This document shows positions 1 through 9,205 of a stretch of DNA of 64,000 nucleotides, piece after piece (the stretch's first letter is position 1; each line of letters begins with the position of its first letter). The stretch is from the NCBI RefSeq assembly GCF_947494555.1, contig NZ_CANLVF010000003.1, positions 558,001 through 622,000 of the forward strand. Reading direction: 5' to 3'. The notes under the pieces were generated by a model. The model was not told the origin of the DNA. It saw nothing but the letters and a program-made list of their open reading frames with translations, and did not search any database. Source of the stretch: an uncultured Roseibium sp. (GTDB taxonomy: Bacteria > Pseudomonadota > Alphaproteobacteria > Rhizobiales > Stappiaceae). Position numbers and translations under genes: made by a program.

Positions 1-584
1 GACCACGCGAGCGCCTGAGCCGTTGAGTAGGCGGCTTCGATCAGTGCCGCGCTTTGTTCGCTCACCGACCAGATGACGAGGCCGCCCGGGATCGTTGCTG
101 CGATGCGGCCGCCGTCCGGTGCCCATGCAACGGCCGAGGTCTCCGGAATGCCCCCATCAAAGACCAACAGCATTTCACCGGTTCGCGCATCCCAGAGCCT
201 GGCTGGTTCACCCTCTGCAGCCGTCGCCAGATAGGCGCCGTCCGGCGACCAGGCCAGATCGATAACTTCACGCGTATGGCCATGAAGAACCGCGCTCGCC
301 TCCCCTGTTTTCGCGTCCCGGATTGTAACGAACGAGCCCCACGGGGCCGTCGCCACCTGTGTTCCGTCCGGCGACCAGGCGATATATTCCACCGGCGCGG
401 CCCAGTGGCCGGACAGTCCGGCAACGAAACCATCGGACAACTCGACCGGCTGCGGAACAGGGTCTTTTGCTGTTGCCTTCTCCTGCGCAGAAAGATCTTT
501 AGACGCCATGACGAGACAGAGGACGGGCAGAACGCACAAGCGCCATGAACAAGTCAGAAAAGAAAGCGCACTTCCGGGCCTCAT
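1..584 (-). CDS. WD40-repeat-like exported protein, C-terminus cut by window edge
   Basis: The frame is open from an ATG at 584 to the left edge, giving about 194 residues. An AGGA-type ribosome site lies at 593-597. The first 30 residues look like a signal peptide (basic start, a hydrophobic stretch ending near LSAQ). After that, a WSPDG or WAPDG motif recurs about every 40 residues, followed by TIRDAKTG and RLWDARTG. This is the usual signature of WD40/beta-propeller blades. The role is probably periplasmic or membrane-associated protein binding; no enzymatic motif is visible. The rest of the propeller lies outside the window, so neither its length nor a fused domain can be judged. The family call is sure, the function unknown. 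Confidence 0.8.
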   Translation of the reverse strand, partial: MRPGSALSFLTCSWRLCVLPVLCLVMASKDLSAQEKATAKDPVPQPVELSDGFVAGLSGHWAAPVEYIAWSPDGTQVATAPWGSFVTIRDAKTGEASAVLHGHTREVIDLAWSPDGAYLATAAEGEPARLWDARTGEMLLVFDGGIPETSAVAWAPDGGRIAATIPGGLVIWSVSEQSAALIEAAYSTAQALAW

Positions 585-984
585 AAGCCTGTCCTCCAAA
601 GATCACTCAATGCATTTTACAGTGACATCAGCTCCGGGTTCTTCCAAGTGTTGCTGCAACTGCGTTCCGCATCCTGAAAAGCGCGACTCAGCCTTGAGCA
701 TTGCCTGATGAGCCCGCTCCGAGCCTGTTTCTCCCAGAGACTTGTGACTGGGTGAGCTGATTGACGCGCGCATTGCGGGTCACGACGCCCCTCCCTCATG
801 AGCAGGTTGCAAATATACTATCAATATTCAGCAAAACTGCCTGAACAATCCAACGAGATGTAAAAATACTTGCCAGAAATACGGATAGTTGAAAATCAAT
901 CTCCGTTTTTATAGCTGCGTTGAACCTTATTTATTTTTATCTAACCCTGCTGTTTTACACTCAAATACTGAGTTGTGAGGCAAT
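585..984. other. intergenic region upstream of the c-di-GMP gene
   Basis: No convincing gene is seen. The half next to the left gene is ordinary GC-rich sequence. From about 800 to 980 it becomes strongly AT-rich, which suits the promoter region of the gene starting at 985. No clear operator palindrome was recognised. Confidence 0.6.
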
Positions 985-3900
985 ATGGATGTATCGGCGC
1001 TAAAGAATGACTTCATGGACCTCACGGCAGATGCCGTTGCGGTCGGGCATCTTGCGCCTGGGTCAAACACAGCCATTCTTGTCTATGTGAACAGGGCTTT
1101 TTCAGAGCAGTTCGGCTACGAGCCCGACGCGAGTTTGGGCCGAGAGATGAGCAGCCTGCATTTCGCCAATGCTTCTCAGCCGTATGATCGTATCGGACGT
1201 CACAAGCCGGAGGACAGCCCCTGCTCGTTTGCCGCAGATCAGGTGGAATGCCTGAGGTCCGACGGATCGGTGATGCTGGCGAGTCTTTCCGTCGTTGTTG
1301 TCGAGAACACGGCAGGCGATGGACACCTCGTATGCGCCACCTATCGCCAGATCAATCCGCACACGCAAGAAGAGGATCGCGTTGCTGAAAGTGCGTTTGA
1401 GCGGGGAAAGAGCGAAACAGCACCATCCCGAGACGGTCAAGGGGCAATGTCGGACAAGCGCTTGAGACAGGCACTGAACGCATATGCCGAACCTATCGCG
1501 GTCTATGACGCCGACAAGCGCCTCGTTTTCTGGAACGATGCTTACGCCATTTCGATGACCGACGAACCTCAGGAGATCAGAACCGGGCTGAGCATTGAAG
1601 AGGTTCTGAGAATCGGGCTTAAAAACAACAGGTTCCCTGAATCGCGTGGCCGCGAAGAAGTCTGGCTGAAAGAGCAGGTGACGCATGCAATGAAGTGCGA
1701 ACCTGTCACCGACGTGGAAGTTGCCGATGACATTCACCACCAGGTTCAGCGCAGTCGCGTCCCGAACGGCGACATGCTTGTCATTCGCTTCGACACGACA
1801 GAAATTGTTCGCGAACGCAAGGCAGCCGACCGCACACATGCGCGGCTCGTGGCTGCGTTGAATGCCTATCCCGATCCGATCGTTATCTACGACAAGGATC
1901 TGAACCTTGTGTGCTGGAACACGGGATACGCGTCTTCCATGACAGACAATGCCGAAGAACTTTTCGAAGGAATGCATCTTCGCGATGTCCTTCGAAACGC
2001 GATTCGCCATGGACGCTATCCGGATGCCATGGGTCAGGAAGACGCCTGGGTTGAAAACATCATGGCTCCGGACACGCTCGACAGCGACTGGCAGGATGTC
2101 GAGTTGGATGGAGACATTCACCACCGTCTGCTGCGCTCCCGGTCGTCGAACGGTGACTATGTGGTGATCCGGCTCAATTCAACGGAGTTCGTAAGGCAGA
2201 AACGCACTGCGGAAGCGGCGGAGGCAAGGCTTCTGGCTGCGTTGAACGCCTATCCGGCCCCCTTTGTCATCTACGATTCGGATGACCGGCTGGTGGCCTG
2301 CAACGATGCCTATCGGAGTTCGATGTCAAACCACTCGGAAGACCTGCAAACCGGCATGCACCGGACCGAGGTGGCGCGCATCGCCATCAGGGCGGGCAAG
2401 ATCGCGAATGCGATTGGCCGGGAAGAAGAGTGGATGTCCGACGCACACCAGCATGGCGACGTCAGCAAACCTGTTCAGGATCTCGAACTGCCCGGCGATG
2501 TTCACCACAGGCTCCTCAGATCCCGTGTCGAGAACGGTGACCTGGTCATACTCCGGATCGACACGACGGAGCTCGTGCGTCAACGACGGGCACTTGAGGA
2601 AACGCAGGACCGGCTCTTTTCCGCCATCAAGGCGTACCCGGATCCGTTTGCCATCTACGACGAGGCGCACAATCTCGTCATCTGGAATCCCGCCTACGCA
2701 GACTCCATGTCAGACCGCCCGGCAGAGATCAGTGCCGGCACAAGCCTGAAGGAACTGCTCCGATACGCAGCGAAGTGCGGAAAAATCCCGGCTGCCATCG
2801 GGCGGGAAGATGAATGGGTCGATGAGTATTATTCGCCGGACCTTCTCGCACCTGGCATCGAGGACTTCGAATTCGCCGGTGACCAGCACCATCGCATGGT
2901 CCGCTCCCGCACGGAAAAGGGTGAATACGTCGTACTTCGCCTCAACATCACGGAAGTTGTGCGCCAACGCCGTGCCCTCGAGCAGTATTCGAAAAGGCTC
3001 GAAACCGCGAACCAGGAAATCACCTATAAAGCGCTGCATGATGATCTGACAGGCCTGGGCAACCGACGGTTTCTGACCTTGAGATTCGACGAGCTCGTCG
3101 AGCGCCGCCAGGAAATCGGCGGGGAGCTTGCGGTCCTTCATATCGATCTCGATCGGTTCAAACAGATCAATGACACGATGGGGCACGACGCAGGTGACAA
3201 AGTGCTTCTGGGCATCTCCGAACGCATTCGCGACAACGCCGAGCCGACGGATGTGATCGCACGGATCGGAGGTGATGAATTCGTCGTCCTTCTCCATGTC
3301 GACGGCGACGACGACCGTCCTGAAAGACTCGCGAAGTGTCTTATTGGAGAACTGTCGCGCCCAATGCGTTACGAGGGAAAGATTTGCAGGTTCGGTGCCT
3401 CAATCGGGCTTGCCCGTACGCCTCTTGCCCGCGTCGATCAGCTGCTGACGAACTCCGACGTTGCCCTTTACAAAGCCAAGAGGCGTGGGCGCGGCCAGTT
3501 GGGTATTTTCGACCGGTCCGATCTGGAAGAGGTGCATCGCACGAAGGAAGTGGCGGATGATCTGCTTCGCGCGATTGAAAGCAATGAGTTCGAACCCTTC
3601 TACCAGCCGCAGGTGGACGCGGCGTCCCGCGATGTCGTGGGTATCGAAGTCCTGGCCCGCTGGCGCCACCCTGAAAAAGGCGTTGTTGCTCCCGCAGCCT
3701 TCCTCTCGGTTGCGACAGATCTGAATGTCGCGGCCGAAATCGATCGCATGATCTTCGAACGTGCGATTTCAGAGTGCCAAAGTGCTTTTGGGAAGATGGC
3801 AAATCCACCTTCCTTGTCATTCAATGTCAGCGAGAACCGTGTCAACGACAGTGAAATCGACGCGATCCGTACGCACGTTCAATCCTATTCAGGTCCGGTA

Positions 3901-4320
3901 AGCTTTGAGCTTCTGGAAACAATCTTTCTGGAAGAGCAGGACGACGATTTCCTGTCCCGGCTCAACGAACTGCGCAGTCTGGGAATCGGCATCGAGGTGG
4001 ACGACTTCGGCAGTGGCCGTGCATCCGTCGTCGCCCTGCAACGGATCAATCCGGACCGATTGAAAATCGACCGGCGTCTCGTCTCGCTGGTGTCGGAAGG
4101 CAGCGGCGGGCTGCGCCTTCTTCGGTCGATTATCGAGATTGGCCAGGCGCTCGAGCTGGGCGTAACCGCTGAAGGTGTCGAAACGCGTGAGCAGGCGGAG
4201 ATCCTGACGAAGCTCGGATGCGACCGGCTGCAGGGCTATTACTTCGCCAGACCAAAAGCTTTCCCGGACCTGCTTGCCTTTCTTCAAAGCCCGGATGGTT
4301 TTGTCACGGAAGCAAAATAG
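985..4320 (+). CDS. PAS-repeat GGDEF/EAL cyclic-di-GMP turnover protein
   Basis: The 1111-residue cytoplasmic sensor has an N-terminal PAS-like domain (about 1-130). Four PAS-like modules of about 128 residues follow, beginning near 163, 291, 419 and 546, each opening with a variant of LNAYPDPIVIYD. The diguanylate cyclase domain follows with an intact GGDEF at 762-766, then a phosphodiesterase domain (about 855-1105). The EAL signature reads EVL at 888-890. DDFGSG, KID, EGVET and QGYYFARP are present, so both halves look catalytically competent. The usual RxxD inhibitory site before GGDEF reads EPTD, so product inhibition is probably absent. No membrane segment is seen. GAGG precedes the ATG. 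Signal and output pathway are unknown. Confidence 0.95.
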   Translation: MDVSALKNDFMDLTADAVAVGHLAPGSNTAILVYVNRAFSEQFGYEPDASLGREMSSLHFANASQPYDRIGRHKPEDSPCSFAADQVECLRSDGSVMLASLSVVVVENTAGDGHLVCATYRQINPHTQEEDRVAESAFERGKSETAPSRDGQGAMSDKRLRQALNAYAEPIAVYDADKRLVFWNDAYAISMTDEPQEIRTGLSIEEVLRIGLKNNRFPESRGREEVWLKEQVTHAMKCEPVTDVEVADDIHHQVQRSRVPNGDMLVIRFDTTEIVRERKAADRTHARLVAALNAYPDPIVIYDKDLNLVCWNTGYASSMTDNAEELFEGMHLRDVLRNAIRHGRYPDAMGQEDAWVENIMAPDTLDSDWQDVELDGDIHHRLLRSRSSNGDYVVIRLNSTEFVRQKRTAEAAEARLLAALNAYPAPFVIYDSDDRLVACNDAYRSSMSNHSEDLQTGMHRTEVARIAIRAGKIANAIGREEEWMSDAHQHGDVSKPVQDLELPGDVHHRLLRSRVENGDLVILRIDTTELVRQRRALEETQDRLFSAIKAYPDPFAIYDEAHNLVIWNPAYADSMSDRPAEISAGTSLKELLRYAAKCGKIPAAIGREDEWVDEYYSPDLLAPGIEDFEFAGDQHHRMVRSRTEKGEYVVLRLNITEVVRQRRALEQYSKRLETANQEITYKALHDDLTGLGNRRFLTLRFDELVERRQEIGGELAVLHIDLDRFKQINDTMGHDAGDKVLLGISERIRDNAEPTDVIARIGGDEFVVLLHVDGDDDRPERLAKCLIGELSRPMRYEGKICRFGASIGLARTPLARVDQLLTNSDVALYKAKRRGRGQLGIFDRSDLEEVHRTKEVADDLLRAIESNEFEPFYQPQVDAASRDVVGIEVLARWRHPEKGVVAPAAFLSVATDLNVAAEIDRMIFERAISECQSAFGKMANPPSLSFNVSENRVNDSEIDAIRTHVQSYSGPVSFELLETIFLEEQDDDFLSRLNELRSLGIGIEVDDFGSGRASVVALQRINPDRLKIDRRLVSLVSEGSGGLRLLRSIIEIGQALELGVTAEGVETREQAEILTKLGCDRLQGYYFARPKAFPDLLAFLQSPDGFVTEAK

Positions 4321-4431
4321 AACACCGACTGTGCGCTCCGGGCAGCTGGTCTTAACTCAGCCATAATCTGGTTGTGTATCGGAAATCATCAACCCTAAGA
4401 CAGACCCGTCGCAGGGGTGATCATCACCGCG

Positions 4432-5232
4432 ATGCACACGCTTGTTCACTTTACGAAACCGATAGAAGTCATGCCGCTTGCCGTCCACCGCCGTCTCCTG
4501 CCTGATTGGGGGACCACTTATGGTCCTGCGGACGAAGGCCCGCATCCTGCCGTGCTTGTGTTGCACGGGTCTGAAGGCGGCCTTTCCGGATGGTCGCACC
4601 GGACCGCTGCCATTCTCGCAGCCTCCGGTTTTCTGGCCTATCCGCATGCCTATTCGAAAGGCGGCAATGCATGGAACGCCGGTTCGATCGAAACTATCGA
4701 ACTGTCCCGCACAGTGGAGGCACTTCAGAGCCTGCGTTCCTTTGCGCCCTGCAATGGCCGTGTGGCACTTTACGGAGTTTCCCGCGGCGCGGAGCATGCC
4801 CTTCTTGTTGCAACGCTGATGGCACAGGAGAAGCTCGATGGCGCGGCAGATGCCGTTGCCTGCCTTGCCGCTCCGGATGTCGTCTGCGGCGCATTCGATG
4901 CGCGCAGTTTTCGGGATGCCGGCGATCCGGGCTGGCAGGCCTGGGACCCTGCCCGGCGCGCCTGGACGTGGCATGGCCGAAACGACACCTTGTTGCCAAC
5001 GACGCCGATTGCGGTTGAAGACTTTGAAAGTCCGCTGTTTCTGGCTGCCGGTCTGAAGGACCAGACCTGGTCTCCTGATATGACCAAACGGCTCGAGGCG
5101 CGGCGGCGAAATCATAGGCTTGATGTCGAGGCGCATTACTACACGGGCGAGGGGCACGTTCCGGGCAGCGAGGGAGAGAACCATCACCATCGCCTGCTCA
5201 TCGATTTTCTCGAACGGACCTTGTTGGATTGA
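4432..5232 (+). CDS. alpha/beta hydrolase, dienelactone hydrolase/BAAT-like
   Basis: The protein has about 266 residues. It carries an alpha/beta-hydrolase core: an oxyanion-type LVLHGSEGG near the N-terminus, a nucleophile elbow GVSRGAEHA typical of BAAT-C/acyl-CoA thioester hydrolase relatives, an acidic region around DQTWSP, and a C-terminal histidine in GEGHVPGSE. It therefore should cleave an ester or thioester; the substrate cannot be told. The reading frame also allows a GTG start at 4417. The ATG at 4432 was chosen because AGGGG at 4413-4417 then sits at a normal distance. No signal peptide is evident. It stands alone between the c-di-GMP gene and a convergent exporter. Confidence 0.85.
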   Translation: MHTLVHFTKPIEVMPLAVHRRLLPDWGTTYGPADEGPHPAVLVLHGSEGGLSGWSHRTAAILAASGFLAYPHAYSKGGNAWNAGSIETIELSRTVEALQSLRSFAPCNGRVALYGVSRGAEHALLVATLMAQEKLDGAADAVACLAAPDVVCGAFDARSFRDAGDPGWQAWDPARRAWTWHGRNDTLLPTTPIAVEDFESPLFLAAGLKDQTWSPDMTKRLEARRRNHRLDVEAHYYTGEGHVPGSEGENHHHRLLIDFLERTLLD

Positions 5233-5277
5233 GGGCAATCCGGAGTCAATCGCTGCGAACGACTTTCGAGGACCTGC

Positions 5278-6138
5278 TCAGTGTCTTGACGCTCTTTGCA
5301 TCGCAAGCCGTTCCCGGTTGAGCGTATAAATGCCTGTCGCGACGATGATCATGGCGCCGAACCATGTCCAGGCATCGGGAAACTGACCGAATACGACAAA
5401 GCCATAAAACGTCCCCCAGATCAGCAGCGAGTATTGCAAAGGTGCGACGACGACCGCCTGCGCTGCGTCCAGCGCCATGATGACCAGTGTCTCGCCGCAC
5501 GCGGCAAGGACCGCCATGGCCACAAGAAGGACGATCTCGGTGGTGCTCGAAGGAGTTTCCCAGACAAACAGCATCGGGACCGTCAGCAAGGCGCAGGAGA
5601 CAATGGCAGTGTAGGCAACGGTCGTGCCGGCACTGTCGCCACCAGCCAGAACGCGCGACAGGATTTGCCGAAGTGCAAATGCGGAAGCCGCGATCACCAG
5701 GAGCCCAGCTGCGGGGTGAAGTACACCGAGACCGGGCCGGATCACGATCAGAGTGCCGACAAAGCCGATGAGAACAGCACTCCATCTCCGTATTCCGACC
5801 GGCTCTCGCAGGATCAGTGCCCCCAAGACCGTCACCATGAAGGGAGCAACGAACGTAATGGCGACTGCGTCTGCGAGCGGCACGAACTTGACGCCGACAA
5901 TGAAAAGCGTCGCCGAGACCGCTGCAAGGGTCCCACGTGCGATCTGGAGCTTCGGATTGGCGGAAACGAGTACGGATTTTCCCCTCAGGCTGATCAAGAG
6001 GAAGACACCGATCAACAGACCCAGCTGACGGCACCACACAATCTGGAACGGATGGATCGTGTCGGTAAGAAACTTCGCCATCGTATCCACGGCGGAAAAC
6101 ATGAACATGCCCGTCGCCATGAGCGCGATGCCGCGCAT
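5278..6138 (-). CDS. EamA/DMT-family inner-membrane transporter
   Basis: The 286-residue protein has about ten hydrophobic segments arranged as two five-helix halves, the layout of EamA (drug/metabolite) transporters such as RhaT, YdcZ or SAM exporters. Residues 15-40 (SAVDTMAKFL, then FQIVWCRQ) match the conserved first helix and following loop. It should move a small metabolite across the inner membrane, most often outward. The substrate is not predictable. Two other DMT proteins occur in this window (8295-9188 and 53526-54410), and they are not close copies of each other. The GGGAGG upstream is rather far from the ATG, so a slightly different start is possible. Confidence 0.9.
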   Translation of the reverse strand: MRGIALMATGMFMFSAVDTMAKFLTDTIHPFQIVWCRQLGLLIGVFLLISLRGKSVLVSANPKLQIARGTLAAVSATLFIVGVKFVPLADAVAITFVAPFMVTVLGALILREPVGIRRWSAVLIGFVGTLIVIRPGLGVLHPAAGLLVIAASAFALRQILSRVLAGGDSAGTTVAYTAIVSCALLTVPMLFVWETPSSTTEIVLLVAMAVLAACGETLVIMALDAAQAVVVAPLQYSLLIWGTFYGFVVFGQFPDAWTWFGAMIIVATGIYTLNRERLAMQRASRH

Positions 6139-6299
6139 GGTGTCAGAATGCCGTCCTCCCGATGGGGATAGTTGCCCGTTTGACGTTGCGATCTTGCGCC
6201 TCCATTGACCGGTCCGATCAATGGAGCCGTGACAGAGTGTTATCCTTCAAAGACACAGACGTCCAATGCTACCTGCATGCCGGCCCGCCGGAAGTCCGC

Positions 6300-6701
6300 T
6301 CAAGACGTCTCGGGATGATCCTGGAATTGCTGCGCGCTGTCGCAGATCTCGTACCAGTCAGGCTTTTCCGACACAAATTCATGGAAGGAGTTGCGGACGA
6401 CCGGATCGTCGTCCAGACAGTGTGCGTTGATCGGAAAGGACGCATCATCGGAAAGCGGTTCGCCGAGGGATGTTCCGCAGCGGCGGCAGAAGGAGCGAAC
6501 GTATTTGTAGGGCGCTTCCGGCACAACGCACTGAATATCGGCCTCTCCGGCCAACAGCTCAAATTGTTCCCGTTTGACGAACACGAAAGGTGTCGCGCCG
6601 AGTTTTCGGCACCTGGAACAATGGCATGTACCCATCATGCCCGGTGCGCCCTTGATGATAAAACGCACGGCGCCGCAACAACAACTTCCTGAAATTTTCA
6701 C
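6300..6701 (-). CDS. GFA/Mss4-like zinc protein
   Basis: This is a compact protein of 133 residues from a GTG at 6701, preceded by GAGGAG. It carries the cysteine set of the GFA (glutathione-dependent formaldehyde-activating enzyme-like, CENP-V) fold: GSCCCGAVRF near the N-terminus, GTCHCSRCRKLG about 25 residues later, and FCRRCGTSLG in the C-terminal half. These bind structural zinc. Most members have no proven activity, and the formaldehyde role is doubtful for many. It is divergent from the WYL regulator at 6801 and shares the repeat-rich region at 6744-6781, so it is the likely target of that regulator. A longer frame to 6749 exists but would run into the operator. Confidence 0.85.
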   Translation of the reverse strand: MKISGSCCCGAVRFIIKGAPGMMGTCHCSRCRKLGATPFVFVKREQFELLAGEADIQCVVPEAPYKYVRSFCRRCGTSLGEPLSDDASFPINAHCLDDDPVVRNSFHEFVSEKPDWYEICDSAQQFQDHPETS

Positions 6702-6743
6702 AATAATCTCCTCGTGCGGGTGGTGTCGGCTTCCCAATAGCAG

Positions 6744-6781
6744 CACCATGCTGACACCGTATTGGCAGCATGGTGTCAGCA
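6744..6781. promoter_or_regulatory. overlapping palindromes, probable operator of the WYL regulator
   Basis: A perfect 10-bp inverted repeat joins TGCTGACACC (6749-6758) and GGTGTCAGCA (6772-6781). A second perfect repeat joins CACCATGCTG (6744-6753) and CAGCATGGTG (6766-6775). The two interlock, so the core GGTGTCAGCATGGTG-like word is present on both strands. It lies between the divergent GFA and WYL genes, where an autoregulatory operator is expected. Confidence 0.7.
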
Positions 6782-6800
6782 GGAAGTTTGCGAGGATTGG

Positions 6801-7550
6801 ATGAGACGCGGCGATCGCTTGTTCGAACTTATCGAAATACTAAGGCAAGCAAGACAGCCGATTTCGGCATCTTCAATCGCTGAACGCCTGGAAGTTTCAA
6901 AGAGGACAGTCTACCGCGACATCGGGGCACTGATGGCACAGCGTGTACCGATCCGCGGCGAGGCAGGTGTCGGTTACGTTCTTGAAGCCGGGTTTCACAT
7001 GCCGCCGCTCATGCTCACAAGTGACGAAATCGAAGCGGCCATCCTGGGTGCGCAATGGGTGCAGACACGGGGAGATCCCGGCCTCAGTCGCGCGGCTGAA
7101 AGTCTTGTTGCAAAAATCGAAGCTGTCGCGCCGCAAGACCTGCACAGTTTTTTCACGGACCACGCGACGAGCGTTGCCCCGATTGACATTCCCGACGAGG
7201 TTTTCAGCGCGTCCGAGTTTCGCGCTGCCATCCGCCAACGACGGAAACTCCGGCTGCGCTACCGGGACGAGGCGGGAGCCATTACAGATCGCATCGTCTG
7301 GCCATTCCTGATCGGTTATCGGGACCAGGGCCGGATTGTTGCAGCCTGGTGCGAGTTGAGAGAGGGCTACCGGTATTTTCGAACCGAACGGATCATCCAG
7401 GCGAGCGTTCTTGATGCAATCATTCCCAAACGCCTGGACCGATTGCGTGCCGACTGGAAAAAGGCGATGGATGCGGAGCGGGACCAATATGTGCTGCCGG
7501 CGAACAAGAGCGATGAAAACAGCGTTCCGGCAGTGACCAAAGATGAATGA
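6801..7550 (+). CDS. HTH-WYL (YafY/DeoR-type) transcriptional regulator
   Basis: The protein has 249 residues. The first 60 (MRRGDRLFELIEILR, SKRTVYRDI) form an HTH_11 winged helix like that of DeoR/YafY regulators. The WYL effector domain covers about 125-210, with the arginine-rich strand RKLRLRYRDEAG and the loop region around YRYFRTERI. WYL regulators sense ligands, sometimes nucleic acids, to control neighbouring genes. The ATG at 6801 was chosen over an upstream in-frame one at 6762 because GAGGA stands right before it and the family begins with MRRxDRLF. The palindromes at 6744-6781 probably let it repress itself and the divergent GFA gene. Confidence 0.92.
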   Translation: MRRGDRLFELIEILRQARQPISASSIAERLEVSKRTVYRDIGALMAQRVPIRGEAGVGYVLEAGFHMPPLMLTSDEIEAAILGAQWVQTRGDPGLSRAAESLVAKIEAVAPQDLHSFFTDHATSVAPIDIPDEVFSASEFRAAIRQRRKLRLRYRDEAGAITDRIVWPFLIGYRDQGRIVAAWCELREGYRYFRTERIIQASVLDAIIPKRLDRLRADWKKAMDAERDQYVLPANKSDENSVPAVTKDE

Positions 7551-7552
7551 AA

Positions 7553-7585
7553 TTGCCGCACACGAGCGTTCGTCGCGTGCGGCAA
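7553..7585. terminator. hairpin between convergent genes
   Basis: TTGCCGCAC (7553-7561) pairs perfectly with GTGCGGCAA (7577-7585), and the inner ACGA/TCGT can extend the stem. It sits 2 bp after the WYL gene stop and before the convergent hemerythrin gene end. There is no clear U-run, so it may work in both directions weakly. Confidence 0.5.
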
Positions 7586-7603
7586 GGTCCATATGAAGGG
7601 TCC

Positions 7604-8170
7604 CTACCCCCGCAGCCGGTGATGCAGGATGATGGGGACGGCGAGTTCCTCCTCGTCGGAGAGGTGGCGGTCGAGAAACGCTTCGATCGTTCCGGCCAGA
7701 CCATGAAGCTGACCGGCCTCTTCGCGGGCCTGGTGTTCGTCCAGCTGGATCAGCTTGATCGCACGATTGGCCGTTTCGGTGAACCGGTCCAGCACGAGAT
7801 CCAGCTCCTGGTGATCCTTTTCCAGGATTTCCAGACCTGCATCAAACCGCGGGTCCGCTGCGGAGAGTTCCGGAAAGTAGTTGGTGTCTTCCCAGGTGTG
7901 GTGTCCGTGCAGGTTCGCGACCAATGCGTTGCCGTAGTAGGAAAGCCGGGCAGCGTAGTCGTCCGGTTCCCTCGACCTGTCCAGGTAGAGCTCCGTTTCC
8001 GCGCGCACCAGTTCACCCAGTTTTCGGAACATCTGGTGTGCGCCAAGCCAGTGTCTGGTTTTTTCCTTGAAACCCGGATGCGCTTCCCAACTGTCACGAG
8101 GATAGTCGCTGAGAAGAACGCGCATGGGTTCGGGCATGTCGTGGGTACGGATGTCGAATTCCTGTGTCAT
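7604..8170 (-). CDS. hemerythrin HHE-domain protein
   Basis: The 188-residue, largely helical protein has histidine and acidic residues in the order of a hemerythrin-like four-helix bundle: GHHTWEDTNYF around the centre, LEKDHQELD later, and FLDRHLSDEEE near the C-terminus. Such HxxxE/HHE proteins bind a di-iron centre and act in oxygen, nitric oxide or iron handling. The start at 8170 was preferred because GGAGATGGCG gives a good ribosome site; ATG codons at 8176 and 8191 are alternatives. It is cytoplasmic, with no signal peptide. It appears to be transcribed alone; nothing nearby points to a specific partner. Confidence 0.88.
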   Translation of the reverse strand: MTQEFDIRTHDMPEPMRVLLSDYPRDSWEAHPGFKEKTRHWLGAHQMFRKLGELVRAETELYLDRSREPDDYAARLSYYGNALVANLHGHHTWEDTNYFPELSAADPRFDAGLEILEKDHQELDLVLDRFTETANRAIKLIQLDEHQAREEAGQLHGLAGTIEAFLDRHLSDEEELAVPIILHHRLRG

Positions 8171-8294
8171 CGCCATCTCCTTTCCGCGCATATGTCGGAT
8201 GGGACGGCATCCGTTACCAGTCGCCTAAGCGCATTGCCGTTATGCATCAGGAGGTTAGCGGCAATTTGACCACCGCAACCACGCACCATTCAGT

Positions 8295-9188
8295 TCATCC
8301 CTCACGCCGTGGTTTCCCGGTCACCAGAAAGATTGCGACCAGGATAACCGCGAGGGCCGCCAGCTGATGCGTCATGATCGTCTCCGAAAGCACCGTCACG
8401 CCTATCAGCGCCCCGCCGACCGGCACAGCAAAGTTGACTTGCGACATGCGTGTTGCCCCAAGGCGCGGCACGAGTTGGAAATAGATGAGGGTCGCAAGTG
8501 CTGTTGAGAACAGCCCGAGATAGACAACGGTTCCGACAGAGCTGGCATTCAGTTCAATCGTTGCCGGATCGGGTCCGGAGAAGACTGCCATCGCAGTAAT
8601 CGCGCCTGCCGCGACAATAGTCGAGCCGGCGGCCATTTCCAGCGGCGCTCTTTTGACGAAGCGTCTCACGTAGATGGTGGTCGCGGCGTAGCATAGAGCG
8701 GCGGCAAGGATCGATAGTTGCGCCGGAAGGTCACCACCCAGTTGTGCAAGCGAATCCGGTCCGACGAGCAGGACAATACCGGCGATGCCACAAATCAGCC
8801 CCAGGACGATACGGCGGGTCAACTGTTCGTCCGCAAAGACGAACGACGCCATGAACACGGTGGTGACGGGCGCTATGCCCATCAATATGGATGCCAGCGC
8901 GCTGTCGACCGTCTGCTCGCCGTAGGAGATCAGAAGAAACGGAATGGCGCTGCCCAGGAGACCGCTGACGGCATAATGCATCCAGTCTTCCAGCCTGCCG
9001 GACAGATGCATACGGCTCATCTTCAGCGCACCGTAGAGACAAACCGCACCGATCAGCAAACGACCGGCGACAAGAAGCACCGGATCGAGGGATTGAACCC
9101 CGATTTTGATAGCCGTGTATGAAGAACTCCAAAGAGCTGCAAGAATCAGCCAGAGGACGATATCGCCGTGGCTCGCATTTTCTTTCAC
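8295..9188 (-). CDS. EamA/DMT-family transporter, divergent from HxlR
   Basis: The 297-residue, ten-helix membrane protein has two EamA halves (NASHGDIVLWLILAALWSS at the N-terminus; a second repeat from about residue 155). The start is GTG at 9188 with AAAGGAG upstream, which matches the family N-terminus. It probably exports a small metabolite or xenobiotic. The head-to-head arrangement with an HxlR regulator and the tandem palindromes at 9206-9246 suggest inducible expression under that regulator. The substrate is unknown. Confidence 0.92.
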   Translation of the reverse strand: MKENASHGDIVLWLILAALWSSSYTAIKIGVQSLDPVLLVAGRLLIGAVCLYGALKMSRMHLSGRLEDWMHYAVSGLLGSAIPFLLISYGEQTVDSALASILMGIAPVTTVFMASFVFADEQLTRRIVLGLICGIAGIVLLVGPDSLAQLGGDLPAQLSILAAALCYAATTIYVRRFVKRAPLEMAAGSTIVAAGAITAMAVFSGPDPATIELNASSVGTVVYLGLFSTALATLIYFQLVPRLGATRMSQVNFAVPVGGALIGVTVLSETIMTHQLAALAVILVAIFLVTGKPRREG

Positions 9189-9205
9189 CTGTGGCTCCTT
9201 TCTTT

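Noticed and set aside
617..799. 60-residue minus-strand frame upstream of the WD40 gene
   Set aside because: There is no ribosome site or protein-like pattern; it falls in a promoter-type region.
1102..2124. 340-residue minus-strand frame within the PAS region
   Set aside because: It is antisense to the c-di-GMP gene; the PAS repeats explain its regularity.
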